From UBA5399 sp964464145 (GTDB lineage Bacteria; Bacillota; Clostridia; Christensenellales; Christensenellaceae): DNA of 23,120 bases. Shown in pieces: positions 15,921 to 23,097 of the stretch; positions within the stretch are counted from its first letter, which is position 1, and each line of letters begins with the position of its first letter. The notes beneath the pieces are model-generated. The model searched no databases. It was not told the origin of the DNA and saw only the letters and a list, made by a program, of their open reading frames with translations. Position numbers and translations under genes: made by a program. The stretch covers positions 1 to 23,120 of the forward strand of contig CAYXFB010000041.1 of assembly GCA_964464145.1 (NCBI GenBank). Direction: 5' to 3'.

Positions 15921-17462
15921 TCACATCATTGGCCCGAATATTTTTAATACCGCCTGAATGAAGCGTTTATACCAGGGTACGCTTTTTAGGTGTTCGGGGG
16001 TTATTTCGGTGCACTGCTTTATGGTTTCCAAAAAGTCTTGCTTTATATCGGCTAAGATCGGTGTTTTGTACATCCATACGCCGCACTCGAAATGCAGGTA
16101 CAGGCTACGGAAATCCAGGTTCACCGTGCCCACTATGCCGTATTTGTCGTCACATACGGCCGTTTTGGAGTGTATGAAGCCGGGCGTGTATTCGTATATC
16201 CTTACGCCAGCCTCTATAAGGCGCGGGTAGTTTGCCTGCGTAACCAGAAAAACCATCTTCTTGTCGGGTATGTGTGGCACTGTTATGCGAACGTCCACGC
16301 CGCTCTTGGCCGCGCCGCAGAGCACTGTGGTAAGCTCGTTGTCCAGTATCAGGTAGGGCGTGTTTATGTATATGTAATCCTCCGCGCGTGAGATAAGATT
16401 CATATAAACATTTTCGCTCACGTAATTTCGCTCGTCGAAGGGCACGTCCGCAAAGGGCTGGACAAAGCCCAGGCCTTTGTCTACCTCGGTGCAGGCCTCG
16501 GGCGTTTCGTATTTCACAAAATCGGCTTCGGCATCGCCCGTGGAAAATGTCCATAGGTGCAGGAACATCATCAAGAGCGAGCGCACGCCTTCGCCCTGCA
16601 GCATAACGGCGGCGTCCTTCCATGTGCCGAAGCGCTCTATTTCGTTTATATATTCATCCGCCAGATTGGCACCGCCGCAAAAGCCCACCTTGCCGTCTAT
16701 CACGGTGATCTTGCGGTGGTCGCGGTTGTTGAAAAGCGAATTCAAAACGGGCCGCACCGGATTGAAAATGTGGCACTGTATGCCCATTGCGCGCAGCTTT
16801 TTGTAATAGGTACGCGGCAGTGTGCTTATGCAGCCCAGATCGTCGTACATGAAGCGCACCTCCACGCCGGCCGCCACCTTGCGCTTTAGTATGTCAAGTA
16901 TACTGTTCCACATCTTGCCCTCGTGCACTATGAAATATTCCATGAATATATATTTTTCAGCCTTTTCAAGCTCCACTAAGAGATCGGCGTAAAAATCCTG
17001 CCCCATGGGATAAAACTTTGCTTGTGTGTTTGTGTACAGGGGGTAGAGTGCCGTCTTGCTTATATAGTCAGACTGCCTTGCGGCACCCTTGCTTGCTTCG
17101 CGCAGTGACGCTTCGGAGGCGGCGTTGGGCTGCATAAAATCGGTGGTGGCGTAATATAGTCCTTCGGCGCGTTGCAATGCTGCTTTGCCCAGCCTGGGCT
17201 GGCTGAACAGAAAATACATGAGCACGCCAAAAACTGGTATTATGAGTATCAGTATTATCCAGCTTATCTTGTATGCCGGGTTTTGCCGCTTGTTCGTTAT
17301 GTATATCACCACAAATATGCTGGCGATCTCCAATATAAGCGATATTATCCAGCTTATATCGCCAAAAGAAAACAGCAGCAAAAACAAAAACCAGGCTTGC
17401 ACCGCAACCAAAGCAAATGTTATAAACATTCGGCTTGTGAATATGGAAAGTATTTTTTTCAT
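15921..17462 (-). CDS. cls: Cardiolipin synthase (phospholipase D superfamily)
   Basis: This membrane enzyme joins two phosphatidylglycerol molecules into cardiolipin and glycerol. The 513-residue protein has three N-terminal hydrophobic segments (about 11-32, 36-57 and 66-86). Two HKD active-site motifs follow: HRKITVIDG (His249, Lys251, Asp256), then FCGGANLADEYI, and HSKTAVCDD (His431, Lys433, Asp438), then GIVGTVNLDFRS. Both motifs are intact and the length is normal for bacterial Cls. I chose ATG 17462 (MKKILSIF, with a GGGGG stretch upstream). The frame extends to a TTG at 17504 without a ribosome site. It is convergent with pfkA and in the same direction as the HD-GYP gene 147 bp upstream; a T-rich run at about 17511-17503 on the minus strand may end that gene's mRNA. 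No clear promoter was identified. Confidence 0.94.
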   Translation of the reverse strand: MKKILSIFTSRMFITFALVAVQAWFLFLLLFSFGDISWIISLILEIASIFVVIYITNKRQNPAYKISWIILILIIPVFGVLMYFLFSQPRLGKAALQRAEGLYYATTDFMQPNAASEASLREASKGAARQSDYISKTALYPLYTNTQAKFYPMGQDFYADLLVELEKAEKYIFMEYFIVHEGKMWNSILDILKRKVAAGVEVRFMYDDLGCISTLPRTYYKKLRAMGIQCHIFNPVRPVLNSLFNNRDHRKITVIDGKVGFCGGANLADEYINEIERFGTWKDAAVMLQGEGVRSLLMMFLHLWTFSTGDAEADFVKYETPEACTEVDKGLGFVQPFADVPFDERNYVSENVYMNLISRAEDYIYINTPYLILDNELTTVLCGAAKSGVDVRITVPHIPDKKMVFLVTQANYPRLIEAGVRIYEYTPGFIHSKTAVCDDKYGIVGTVNLDFRSLYLHFECGVWMYKTPILADIKQDFLETIKQCTEITPEHLKSVPWYKRFIQAVLKIFGPMM

Positions 17463-17608
17463 AGAATATGCCCCCGCATAAATAGTATTGTTGTATGAGC
17501 ACAAAAAAAAGACCGCCGTATTTTTTGGTTAACCGTCATCATGTACATACAATAATTTATACAACAAAAATATGGCGCGCAAACATTGGATTGCTGATTT
17601 TATATATG

Positions 17609-18706
17609 CTACAGCGCGATCTGCGCCAAAGCAGAACTGGGGAGCGAATCAAAATGCTTTACTATAACTAAGTTGAACGTGCTGCTGTCATTGAACAGAT
17701 CCAGTATCTTATAGGGCGGGTCCAGCAGCTTCACCACCGGGTGCAGAGAATTTTCATTGCTAATGACTATGCCCTTGCTGCCGTTGTTGAATTCCACAAA
17801 GGAACCGATAGGGAAAAACTCTATCTTCTGTAAAAACGCTTTAACGATTCCCAGATCAAAAGCGGTATCCACATTGCCCATCATATATTCGGCAACCTCG
17901 GAGGGCAGAAGCGCCTTGCGATAGGGGCGGTTGGAGGTAAGCGCGTCATACACGTCCGCAACGGAAATTATTTTTCCGTAATAGTGTATGGCCTTGTCTG
18001 TAAGCCCACGGGGATAGCCCGTGCCGTCTATCTTTTCGTGGTGCGAAATAACGCTCTCATATATTTCGGGATCGTCTATATCGTTTTGGGTGAGATAATC
18101 CTCGCTGTTCTCAGGATGCTTCTTCACAATGTCGAACTCTTCGTGTGTGAGAGAGGCCGGTTTGTTTATTATTTCGATGGGTACGGACATTTTGCCAATA
18201 TCGTGCATTATAGCGCCAAAGCCCAGCTTGTGCAGCTCTTCATGGCTGAATCCGAGCTGGACACCGATTGCAAGCGAAACCACCGCCACGCTCAGCGAAT
18301 GGTGGTAGGTATATTCGTCGTAAGCTTTAAGATCGGAAATGTTTACGAGCTGGGATTGGTTTTCCTTCACGAGGTCTATGAGGCTCAAAACCGTTTTGTC
18401 TACATGCTCTATGTGCTTTTTTCTGGAGGAATTGCTCTTCTCGGTGTTGTTGAACATCCATTCCAGATTCGTTAGTGTTTTTGTTTTGAGTTTTGTGGAC
18501 ATAACGGGTTTGCTGGGCTGTATGTCGCCGGTTATTTCGTCACGAACATAGACGCCGTTTATACCAAAACGTTTTAACCCGTCAATAAAACGATCGGTAA
18601 GCACACTGCCTCTAGGAAGCAGGCGTACATTAGATTTTTCGAAAACCACTACGTCATAAGCGAGCTTCAAGCCGCTTTTTAGCTGATCAATCGGTATGAA
18701 TAACAA
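17609..18706 (-). CDS. HD-GYP domain protein, probable cyclic-di-GMP phosphodiesterase
   Basis: HD-GYP proteins hydrolyse the second messenger cyclic di-GMP and so usually favour motility. The 365-residue protein has an N-terminal segment of about 125 residues of unknown role. The HD-GYP domain follows: YHHS (134-137), the HD pair in MHDIGK (167-172), KHPENS, SHHEKIDGTGYP (221-232) with GTGYP, and a VADVYDALTSNRPYR stretch. All metal-ligand motifs look intact. About 100 C-terminal residues, with FVEFNNGSKGIVI, resemble the small barrel found in other clostridial HD-GYP proteins. The start is a TTG at 18706, chosen because AGGAGT lies 8 bases upstream; an in-frame TTG at 18757 lacks this. No membrane segment is seen, so it is probably cytoplasmic. 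It is divergent from the EAL-like/HDOD gene. Confidence 0.92.
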   Translation of the reverse strand: MLFIPIDQLKSGLKLAYDVVVFEKSNVRLLPRGSVLTDRFIDGLKRFGINGVYVRDEITGDIQPSKPVMSTKLKTKTLTNLEWMFNNTEKSNSSRKKHIEHVDKTVLSLIDLVKENQSQLVNISDLKAYDEYTYHHSLSVAVVSLAIGVQLGFSHEELHKLGFGAIMHDIGKMSVPIEIINKPASLTHEEFDIVKKHPENSEDYLTQNDIDDPEIYESVISHHEKIDGTGYPRGLTDKAIHYYGKIISVADVYDALTSNRPYRKALLPSEVAEYMMGNVDTAFDLGIVKAFLQKIEFFPIGSFVEFNNGSKGIVISNENSLHPVVKLLDPPYKILDLFNDSSTFNLVIVKHFDSLPSSALAQIAL

Positions 18707-18764
18707 AGCAAGCCACTCCTGATTATGTCTAAAAACCCCAACCGCAGATAATTTCAATAAATTT

Positions 18765-18793
18765 ATTATAACCCCATTTAATTAAATTGTAAA
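18765..18793 (-). promoter_or_regulatory. Sigma-A promoter of the HD-GYP gene
   Basis: On the minus strand TTTACA (18793-18788, five of six consensus bases) and a perfect TATAAT (18770-18765) are 17 bp apart. The start point would lie near 18758, giving a leader of about 50 nt with the AGGAGT site. Confidence 0.75.
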
Positions 18794-18908
18794 ATATAAA
18801 GATTCTCAGTTTAATTAATTTATGTGATTTAAAGCACGAATAAGTATGTTTTTTTGATTTATGTGGAGCTATATAAATAAAAAATTACACTTTGCGACGT
18901 ATGGCGCG

Positions 18909-18933
18909 TATGTCAAATGTAAAAATTGACATA
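18909..18933. promoter_or_regulatory. Perfect inverted repeat TATGTCAA-N9-TTGACATA, candidate operator
   Basis: Two 8-bp half sites (18909-18916 and 18926-18933) are exact complements with a 9-bp spacer, in the divergent region between the HD-GYP and EAL-like/HDOD genes. The right half contains TTGACA, but no good -10 lies 17 bp from it, so a protein-binding site is more likely than a promoter. The binding protein is unknown. Confidence 0.45.
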
Positions 18934-18940
18934 TTACTTC

Positions 18941-18969
18941 TTGTTTTTTTTCATTGATACTACTATTAT
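18941..18969 (+). promoter_or_regulatory. Weak candidate promoter of the EAL-like/HDOD gene
   Basis: TTGTTT (18941-18946) and TATTAT (18964-18969) are 17 bp apart, 60 bp before the start codon. An alternative -10, TATAAG, overlaps at 18969-18974. No sigma-D type promoter was found here. Confidence 0.35.
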
Positions 18970-19028
18970 ATAAGTATGTAAACTTTGTTACTGCCTATGA
19001 GAAACAGTTTTTATAAGGAAGGTAAGCT

Positions 19029-20246
19029 ATGCAGACATATATAGTAAAACAGCCGGTGCACGACAGGGAGAACAATCTATTTGCCTACGAGATACTATAC
19101 CGAGAAAACGCGGACGCGGTGCAGGTAGATTCTGATGACGCAATTGCTGCGAATGCTATAGAAAACCTTTTACCAAAGCTTTCGGATCAGGATTTCTTCG
19201 AGGGAAAGAACGTACTTTTAACATTTACAGAGCCGCTCTTGCAAAGGGGCATACCTAATATATTCGATTCTAATATGCTCATACTGGAGCTTGATTATGA
19301 GGTGCTGCTGAATTCGGAGGCGCTTAGCCTTATAAAGAGGTATAAGGAACAGGGCTACCGCATTTCGTTGAAAGAGTTCCAATTCAATCCGAGATATATT
19401 TCCATGCTGGATGAGGTGGATTATATCAAATTGAACATGAAGATACCCTCCAGCTCGGGCGAATCCATTGCGGAGATAGCCAAGGAGCTAAACATAAAAA
19501 CGGTAGGCTTCAACGTGGATGATAAGACAACCTTTGAATACGCGCGCAAGCTGGATGTTGATTACCTCCAGGGTCAGTATATAGGCACCATAATACCCGA
19601 GCGGGTGAACAATCTGGAGCATCTGCAAAGCAATTTCTTCCAGCTTATAGCGGCGGTGACGGCGAAGGAGCCAGACCTCGATACTATAGAGGAGCTGATA
19701 TCGCGCGATGTAACGCTGACATACGCTCTTTTGAAGCTGGTAAATTCGGCTTTCTTCGGCTTCAGAAACAAGATACAGTCCGTGCATCAGGCTATGGTTG
19801 TGCTGGGCGTGAACCAGCTGCGGCAATGGATATATCTTCTGAGCTTTCGCAAGGACGAAAACGCGCCGGAGGAATTTATAAAGCTTTCGTTTATGCGCGG
19901 CCAGTTCTGCGCCGAGCTATACGATCACGCAAAGGATATGCCTATAGTGAAATCGGAGGCCTATTTGCTGGGCATGTTCTCCACCATGGATTATATATTG
20001 AACGTACCCATGGAGGAGGCTCTGCGGCAGCTGGCCATTTCGGACGATATAAAAATGGCACTTTTAACGCAGGAGGGGCGCTGCGGCACGCTGTATAAGA
20101 TGGTGCTCGCGTACGAGCGCGGCGACTGGCCTGTGATTAACGATAGCGCCGAAGAGCTGGGAATGCCCACAGACGTTATAACCGAAAAATATTTTGCCTG
20201 TCTTGAAGAGGTGAACAGGATATGGGATGGCTTGATGAAAATGTGA
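19029..20246 (+). CDS. EAL-like/HDOD two-domain signalling protein (YuxH family), probably not an active phosphodiesterase
   Basis: The 405-residue cytoplasmic protein has an N-terminal EAL-like domain (about 1-195) and a C-terminal HDOD domain (about 205-390). In the EAL half the signature is YEILYREN (20-27). Where active enzymes carry the DDFG-type metal loop this protein has LKEF (114-117), and the KID-type motif reads IKLNMK (133-138). QGQYIG (181-186) matches the end of the fold. The HDOD half shows LTYALLKLVNSAFFGF and VHQAMVVLGVNQLRQWIYLLSF. Such proteins (for example YuxH and Vibrio CdgJ) act in signalling and motility, often through protein contacts rather than catalysis. AAGGAAGG precedes ATG 19029. 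It is divergent from the HD-GYP gene and is followed by a terminator. Confidence 0.9.
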   Translation: MQTYIVKQPVHDRENNLFAYEILYRENADAVQVDSDDAIAANAIENLLPKLSDQDFFEGKNVLLTFTEPLLQRGIPNIFDSNMLILELDYEVLLNSEALSLIKRYKEQGYRISLKEFQFNPRYISMLDEVDYIKLNMKIPSSSGESIAEIAKELNIKTVGFNVDDKTTFEYARKLDVDYLQGQYIGTIIPERVNNLEHLQSNFFQLIAAVTAKEPDLDTIEELISRDVTLTYALLKLVNSAFFGFRNKIQSVHQAMVVLGVNQLRQWIYLLSFRKDENAPEEFIKLSFMRGQFCAELYDHAKDMPIVKSEAYLLGMFSTMDYILNVPMEEALRQLAISDDIKMALLTQEGRCGTLYKMVLAYERGDWPVINDSAEELGMPTDVITEKYFACLEEVNRIWDGLMKM

Positions 20247-20270
20247 GCCTTTGGATTATATAGTATTAAA

Positions 20271-20313
20271 AAAACCTCCGGAGAGCTCAGATCATTTGGG
20301 CAGCGGAGGTTTT
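20271..20313 (+). terminator. Terminator after the EAL-like/HDOD gene
   Basis: A perfect 10-bp stem (AAAACCTCCG at 20271-20280 with 20304-20313) has a long loop that folds further (GCTCA/TGGGC, 20285-20299). The 3' arm ends in TTTT. It separates this gene from the small ComFB-like gene. Confidence 0.65.
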
Positions 20314-20385
20314 GCAGCTTTGGGGAGACAGCCGGGTTAGAAAATAATTTTTACAATGAAGGGCAGAACCAAAGAGGTATTGAAA

Positions 20386-20787
20386 ATGAGCGAAGAAAAG
20401 ATTTCGATAATCAATGTAATGGAAGAGATAGTTGACCTAAAGGCGGATGGTGTTATAGATTCCACTGAAATGTGCCACTGTCCAAGGTGTCGCGCGGATG
20501 TTAAGGCGTTGGCGCTTAATAATCTTCCCACAAAGTATGTGGCCTCAGAGGGAGGCAATGTTTTTATGCATATGCAGACCACAACAACGCAAATGCAGGC
20601 GGAAATAATGGTTGCCATAGTGGAGGCCGTCGCCAAGGTCAAATATAAACCCAGCCATCCGCTGGATAACGGTGGCAAGCTCAAGAAGGTGAAGGAGAAG
20701 AGACTTTCGGTATATGGAAAGGAAGCTGCAGAGCCCAATGAACAGCAGCTGGTGGGTGTCGGCCAGTCTACTGCACAAAATGAGTGA
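20386..20787 (+). CDS. ComFB-family small protein (late competence development protein domain), candidate cyclic-dinucleotide receptor
   Basis: The 133-residue protein matches the ComFB pattern: NVMEEIVDL (10-18), then a cysteine cluster CHCPRC (Cys30, Cys32, Cys35), then DVKALALNNLPTKYV (38-52). The cysteines may bind zinc. ComFB was named from the comF competence operon of Bacillus. More recently ComFB-domain proteins have been reported to bind cyclic di-GMP or related dinucleotides. The C-terminal 40 residues are charged, then Gln/Gly-rich, and probably flexible. ATG 20386 has AGAGGT 8 bases upstream; an ATG at 20356 would add ten residues but lacks a ribosome site. No DNA-uptake gene is nearby. 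It lies between the EAL-like/HDOD gene and flagellin, suggesting a signalling or motility role (inferred). Confidence 0.82.
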   Translation: MSEEKISIINVMEEIVDLKADGVIDSTEMCHCPRCRADVKALALNNLPTKYVASEGGNVFMHMQTTTTQMQAEIMVAIVEAVAKVKYKPSHPLDNGGKLKKVKEKRLSVYGKEAAEPNEQQLVGVGQSTAQNE

Positions 20788-20856
20788 AAATGCTTAACTC
20801 GGTGTAAGTAATGTATAACTAATTTATTATTAACAAATTATACACATTTTGAATAT

Positions 20857-20896
20857 GGCCAACAAACGGCGGTGTTGCGCTGTTTGCTGGCTTTTT
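20857..20896 (+). terminator. Strong terminator between the ComFB-like gene and flagellin
   Basis: A 15-bp stem (20857-20871 with 20878-20892, one mismatch and two G-T pairs) with a 6-base loop runs into TTTTT (20892-20896). It isolates the flagellin gene from upstream transcription. Confidence 0.85.
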
Positions 20897-20941
20897 ATAA
20901 ATGAAACGACAAATAATTATAGATTTTTTTAAATAAAATGC

Positions 20942-20968
20942 TAAAGTTTCTTCTAGGGCTGTCGATAT
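20942..20968 (+). promoter_or_regulatory. Sigma-D (sigma-28) flagellar promoter of flagellin
   Basis: TAAA (20942-20945), a 15-bp spacer and GTCGATAT (20961-20968) match the flagellar consensus TAAA-N15-GCCGATAT with one difference. It lies right after a terminator and upstream of flagellin, the classic sigma-28 target. Confidence 0.88.
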
Positions 20969-20974
20969 TATAAC

Positions 20975-21113
20975 TAGAGCTCGAGAGTGATATGAAAAAC
21001 GGGCAGGTTGTCCCGGGAAACATCGGTCTGTAAGATATCGGTTTTGGGCTCGCGATCATCTTTTATACAATGGCATGAAGCCAAAATAACACATAATCAA
21101 GGAGGATTATAAA
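20975..21113 (+). promoter_or_regulatory. Long 5' leader of flagellin mRNA with strong ribosome site
   Basis: From the predicted start point to ATG is about 140 nt. It contains a CGGG/CCCG dyad near 21000-21015, the sequence ATCGGT twice, and AAGGAGG at 21099-21105. In Bacillus, CsrA represses flagellin translation by binding GGA motifs around the ribosome site. AAGGAGGA could serve in the same way, but no csrA or fliW gene is in this window. Confidence 0.4.
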
Positions 21114-23048
21114 ATGAGGATTGCTAACAACATAATGGCGCTGAACACACATCGCCAGTACACCATTCAGAATGACAAGGTTGCCGCTTCGGCAGAAAAA
21201 CTCTCTTCGGGTTACAGGATAAACCGCGCTGCGGATGACGCCGCCGGTCTCGCTATATCCGAGAAAATGCGCTCTCAGATCCGTGGTCTCAACAGGGCTG
21301 CCCTGAACTCTCAAGATGCCGCTTCGCTGGTACAGACCGCTGAAGGCGCTATGCAGGAAGTTCACTCCATGCTTCAGCGCATGAATGAGCTGGCTGTTCA
21401 GTCTTCCACAGGCACCAATCAGGACTTTGACCGTACGCAGATAGCTAAAGAGTTCGATCAGCTGAAGCGTGAGATAAACGATATATCCGAGCAGACAACC
21501 TTCAATAACATGAAGATATTGGACGGCTCGCTCTCCGCTGAAGGTCTCAAGAGAAGCGCTGCTACATCGGGCATATTTTCCACATACGAAGTTTCCAACC
21601 CGGCAACGGGCGCGGGCGGCGTAAAAGATATAGCTACCACACTGGGCAAGAACTTCCAGGCCGGTTATGCTGCAAGCTTTGAGGTAGATCTGTCGGGTGC
21701 GACGATTACTGCTAAGAATGGCGATACAACCGCATCAATAACTGTAGCCGGTACTACGCTGACATCAGGTAACCTCACAGATGGTGCTGTAAATGCTGCT
21801 GGAATAGCAGCTGGCATACAGGCTAATAATGCAACTACCAATATTGATGGAAATGCATATAATGTTACTGTAAGTGGTAACAAGTTGGTGTTTACGGCGA
21901 CAGGAAACTCAAATATTTCTAAAGATTCGCTGGAAGGTCTGGCTGTAGGTACCATAAGCAAGGGTGGTTCAGGAACGGTTGACACTCAGTTGACATCTCA
22001 GAAAACTGTTAATGCCGCTGCGGGTAAAGCTGACAGCTTGGGCACGATTGCCACATCACAGTTTAGATATGATGTAAATTCTGTGAAGTCTGGCGATAAG
22101 TTCACAATAGGCGATCAAACCTATACATTCTTCAGCACGGCCGCAGGTGACAAGGCTCCCACTACAAATGGTATAGATATAGATACCGTAAATTCTGCAA
22201 CGGCTCTTGCTGATAGAATAAACGATGTTGCCGGTGCCGGTGATATAACGGCTCCCACAGATGTTACAGTAGCTTTCCGTGGTGACTATATAACGATGAC
22301 CTATAATGGCACGGCGGGTCAAACGGATGCAGATGATCCCACACCGGGTGGAGCGTTTGGTTTGGCGGGTAACAACGCCGTAAAAATAAGCAGCACGCCC
22401 AACAAGATAGAGAACGCGGGCAAAACAACGTTCGAATTCGATCTGCAGAAGATGAAGGACGGCGATACGATAACCTGGAATGACGGCACGACCGAAATCC
22501 AGTACGTAAAGCGTTCGGATTCCACAGTAGCTGAGATGGCGGCTGCCTTTGGCATAAGCTCCGACAACGTTTCGGGCAACACCATAAAGTTCGAAAACAG
22601 TGCGGATCTTAGAAGTCAGATAAGCTTCAAGGCTGTTGAGGACTACAATAAGTACGACGAGATGAAGATACAGGTTGGCGCGCTGGAAGGCGAGCAGCTC
22701 TCCATACGCATAGGCGCTATGAACACGGCAGGCCTCGGTCTGGATGACGCTTCCATATACAATGCGGAAGACGCCAGCAAGGCTATAACCTCCGTACGTG
22801 ACGCAGTGAACCAGGTATCTGACCAGAGAGCGCTTCTGGGTGCTATGCAGAACAGGATGACCTACAAGATAAACAACCTGAAGATATCTGCTGAGAACCT
22901 GCAGGCTGCTGAAAGCCGTATCCGCGACGTTGATATAGCTTCCGAAATGACGAACTTCACGAAGAGCAACATACTGGCTCAGGCTGCTACAGCTATGCTG
23001 GCGCAGGCGAACAGTGCTCCGCAGAACGTTCTGTCACTGCTCAGGTAA
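21114..23048 (+). CDS. hag: Flagellin, major flagellar filament protein
   Basis: Flagellin is exported through the flagellar channel and polymerises into the filament. The 644-residue protein has a conserved N-terminal D0/D1 region (about 1-165: MRIANNIMALNTHRQY, SSGYRINRAADDAAGLAISEK, LQRMNELAVQS at 87-97). The conserved C-terminal D1/D0 region covers about the last 110 residues (RDVDIASEMTNFTK, ending NVLSLLR). About 370 residues of variable surface domain lie between. It is longer than the short Bacillus Hag. The stretch 21690-22350 (residues about 190-410) uses more T-ending codons than the rest, suggesting recombination. AAGGAGG precedes ATG 21114. It is transcribed from its own sigma-D promoter. 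No other flagellar structural gene is in the window. Confidence 0.97.
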   Translation: MRIANNIMALNTHRQYTIQNDKVAASAEKLSSGYRINRAADDAAGLAISEKMRSQIRGLNRAALNSQDAASLVQTAEGAMQEVHSMLQRMNELAVQSSTGTNQDFDRTQIAKEFDQLKREINDISEQTTFNNMKILDGSLSAEGLKRSAATSGIFSTYEVSNPATGAGGVKDIATTLGKNFQAGYAASFEVDLSGATITAKNGDTTASITVAGTTLTSGNLTDGAVNAAGIAAGIQANNATTNIDGNAYNVTVSGNKLVFTATGNSNISKDSLEGLAVGTISKGGSGTVDTQLTSQKTVNAAAGKADSLGTIATSQFRYDVNSVKSGDKFTIGDQTYTFFSTAAGDKAPTTNGIDIDTVNSATALADRINDVAGAGDITAPTDVTVAFRGDYITMTYNGTAGQTDADDPTPGGAFGLAGNNAVKISSTPNKIENAGKTTFEFDLQKMKDGDTITWNDGTTEIQYVKRSDSTVAEMAAAFGISSDNVSGNTIKFENSADLRSQISFKAVEDYNKYDEMKIQVGALEGEQLSIRIGAMNTAGLGLDDASIYNAEDASKAITSVRDAVNQVSDQRALLGAMQNRMTYKINNLKISAENLQAAESRIRDVDIASEMTNFTKSNILAQAATAMLAQANSAPQNVLSLLR

Positions 23049-23070
23049 AACCGAATCTAGATATAAAAAG

Positions 23071-23097
23071 GCTCTATGTCAAATGTTGGGGTAGAGC
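23071..23097 (+). other. Weak dyad after flagellin
   Basis: GCTCTA (23071-23076) and TAGAGC (23092-23097) are complementary around a 15-base loop. There is no T run, so it is a poor terminator; a better one may lie beyond the window. Nothing else was seen from 23049 to the end. Confidence 0.25.

Noticed and set aside
17503..17545. A terminator for the HD-GYP gene before cardiolipin synthase.
   Set aside because: There is a run of eight T's on the minus strand, but the stem before it is only about three base pairs, too weak to call.
20975..21100. A cyclic-di-GMP riboswitch in the flagellin leader.
   Set aside because: Tempting given the neighbours, but the conserved bases of the known class I and class II forms, as I recall them, are not present in order.
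18909..23086. The 12-mer TATGTCAAATGT occurs at 18909 and again at 23075, after flagellin.
   Set aside because: In a window of this size several chance 12-mer matches are expected, and the second copy lacks the inverted half site.
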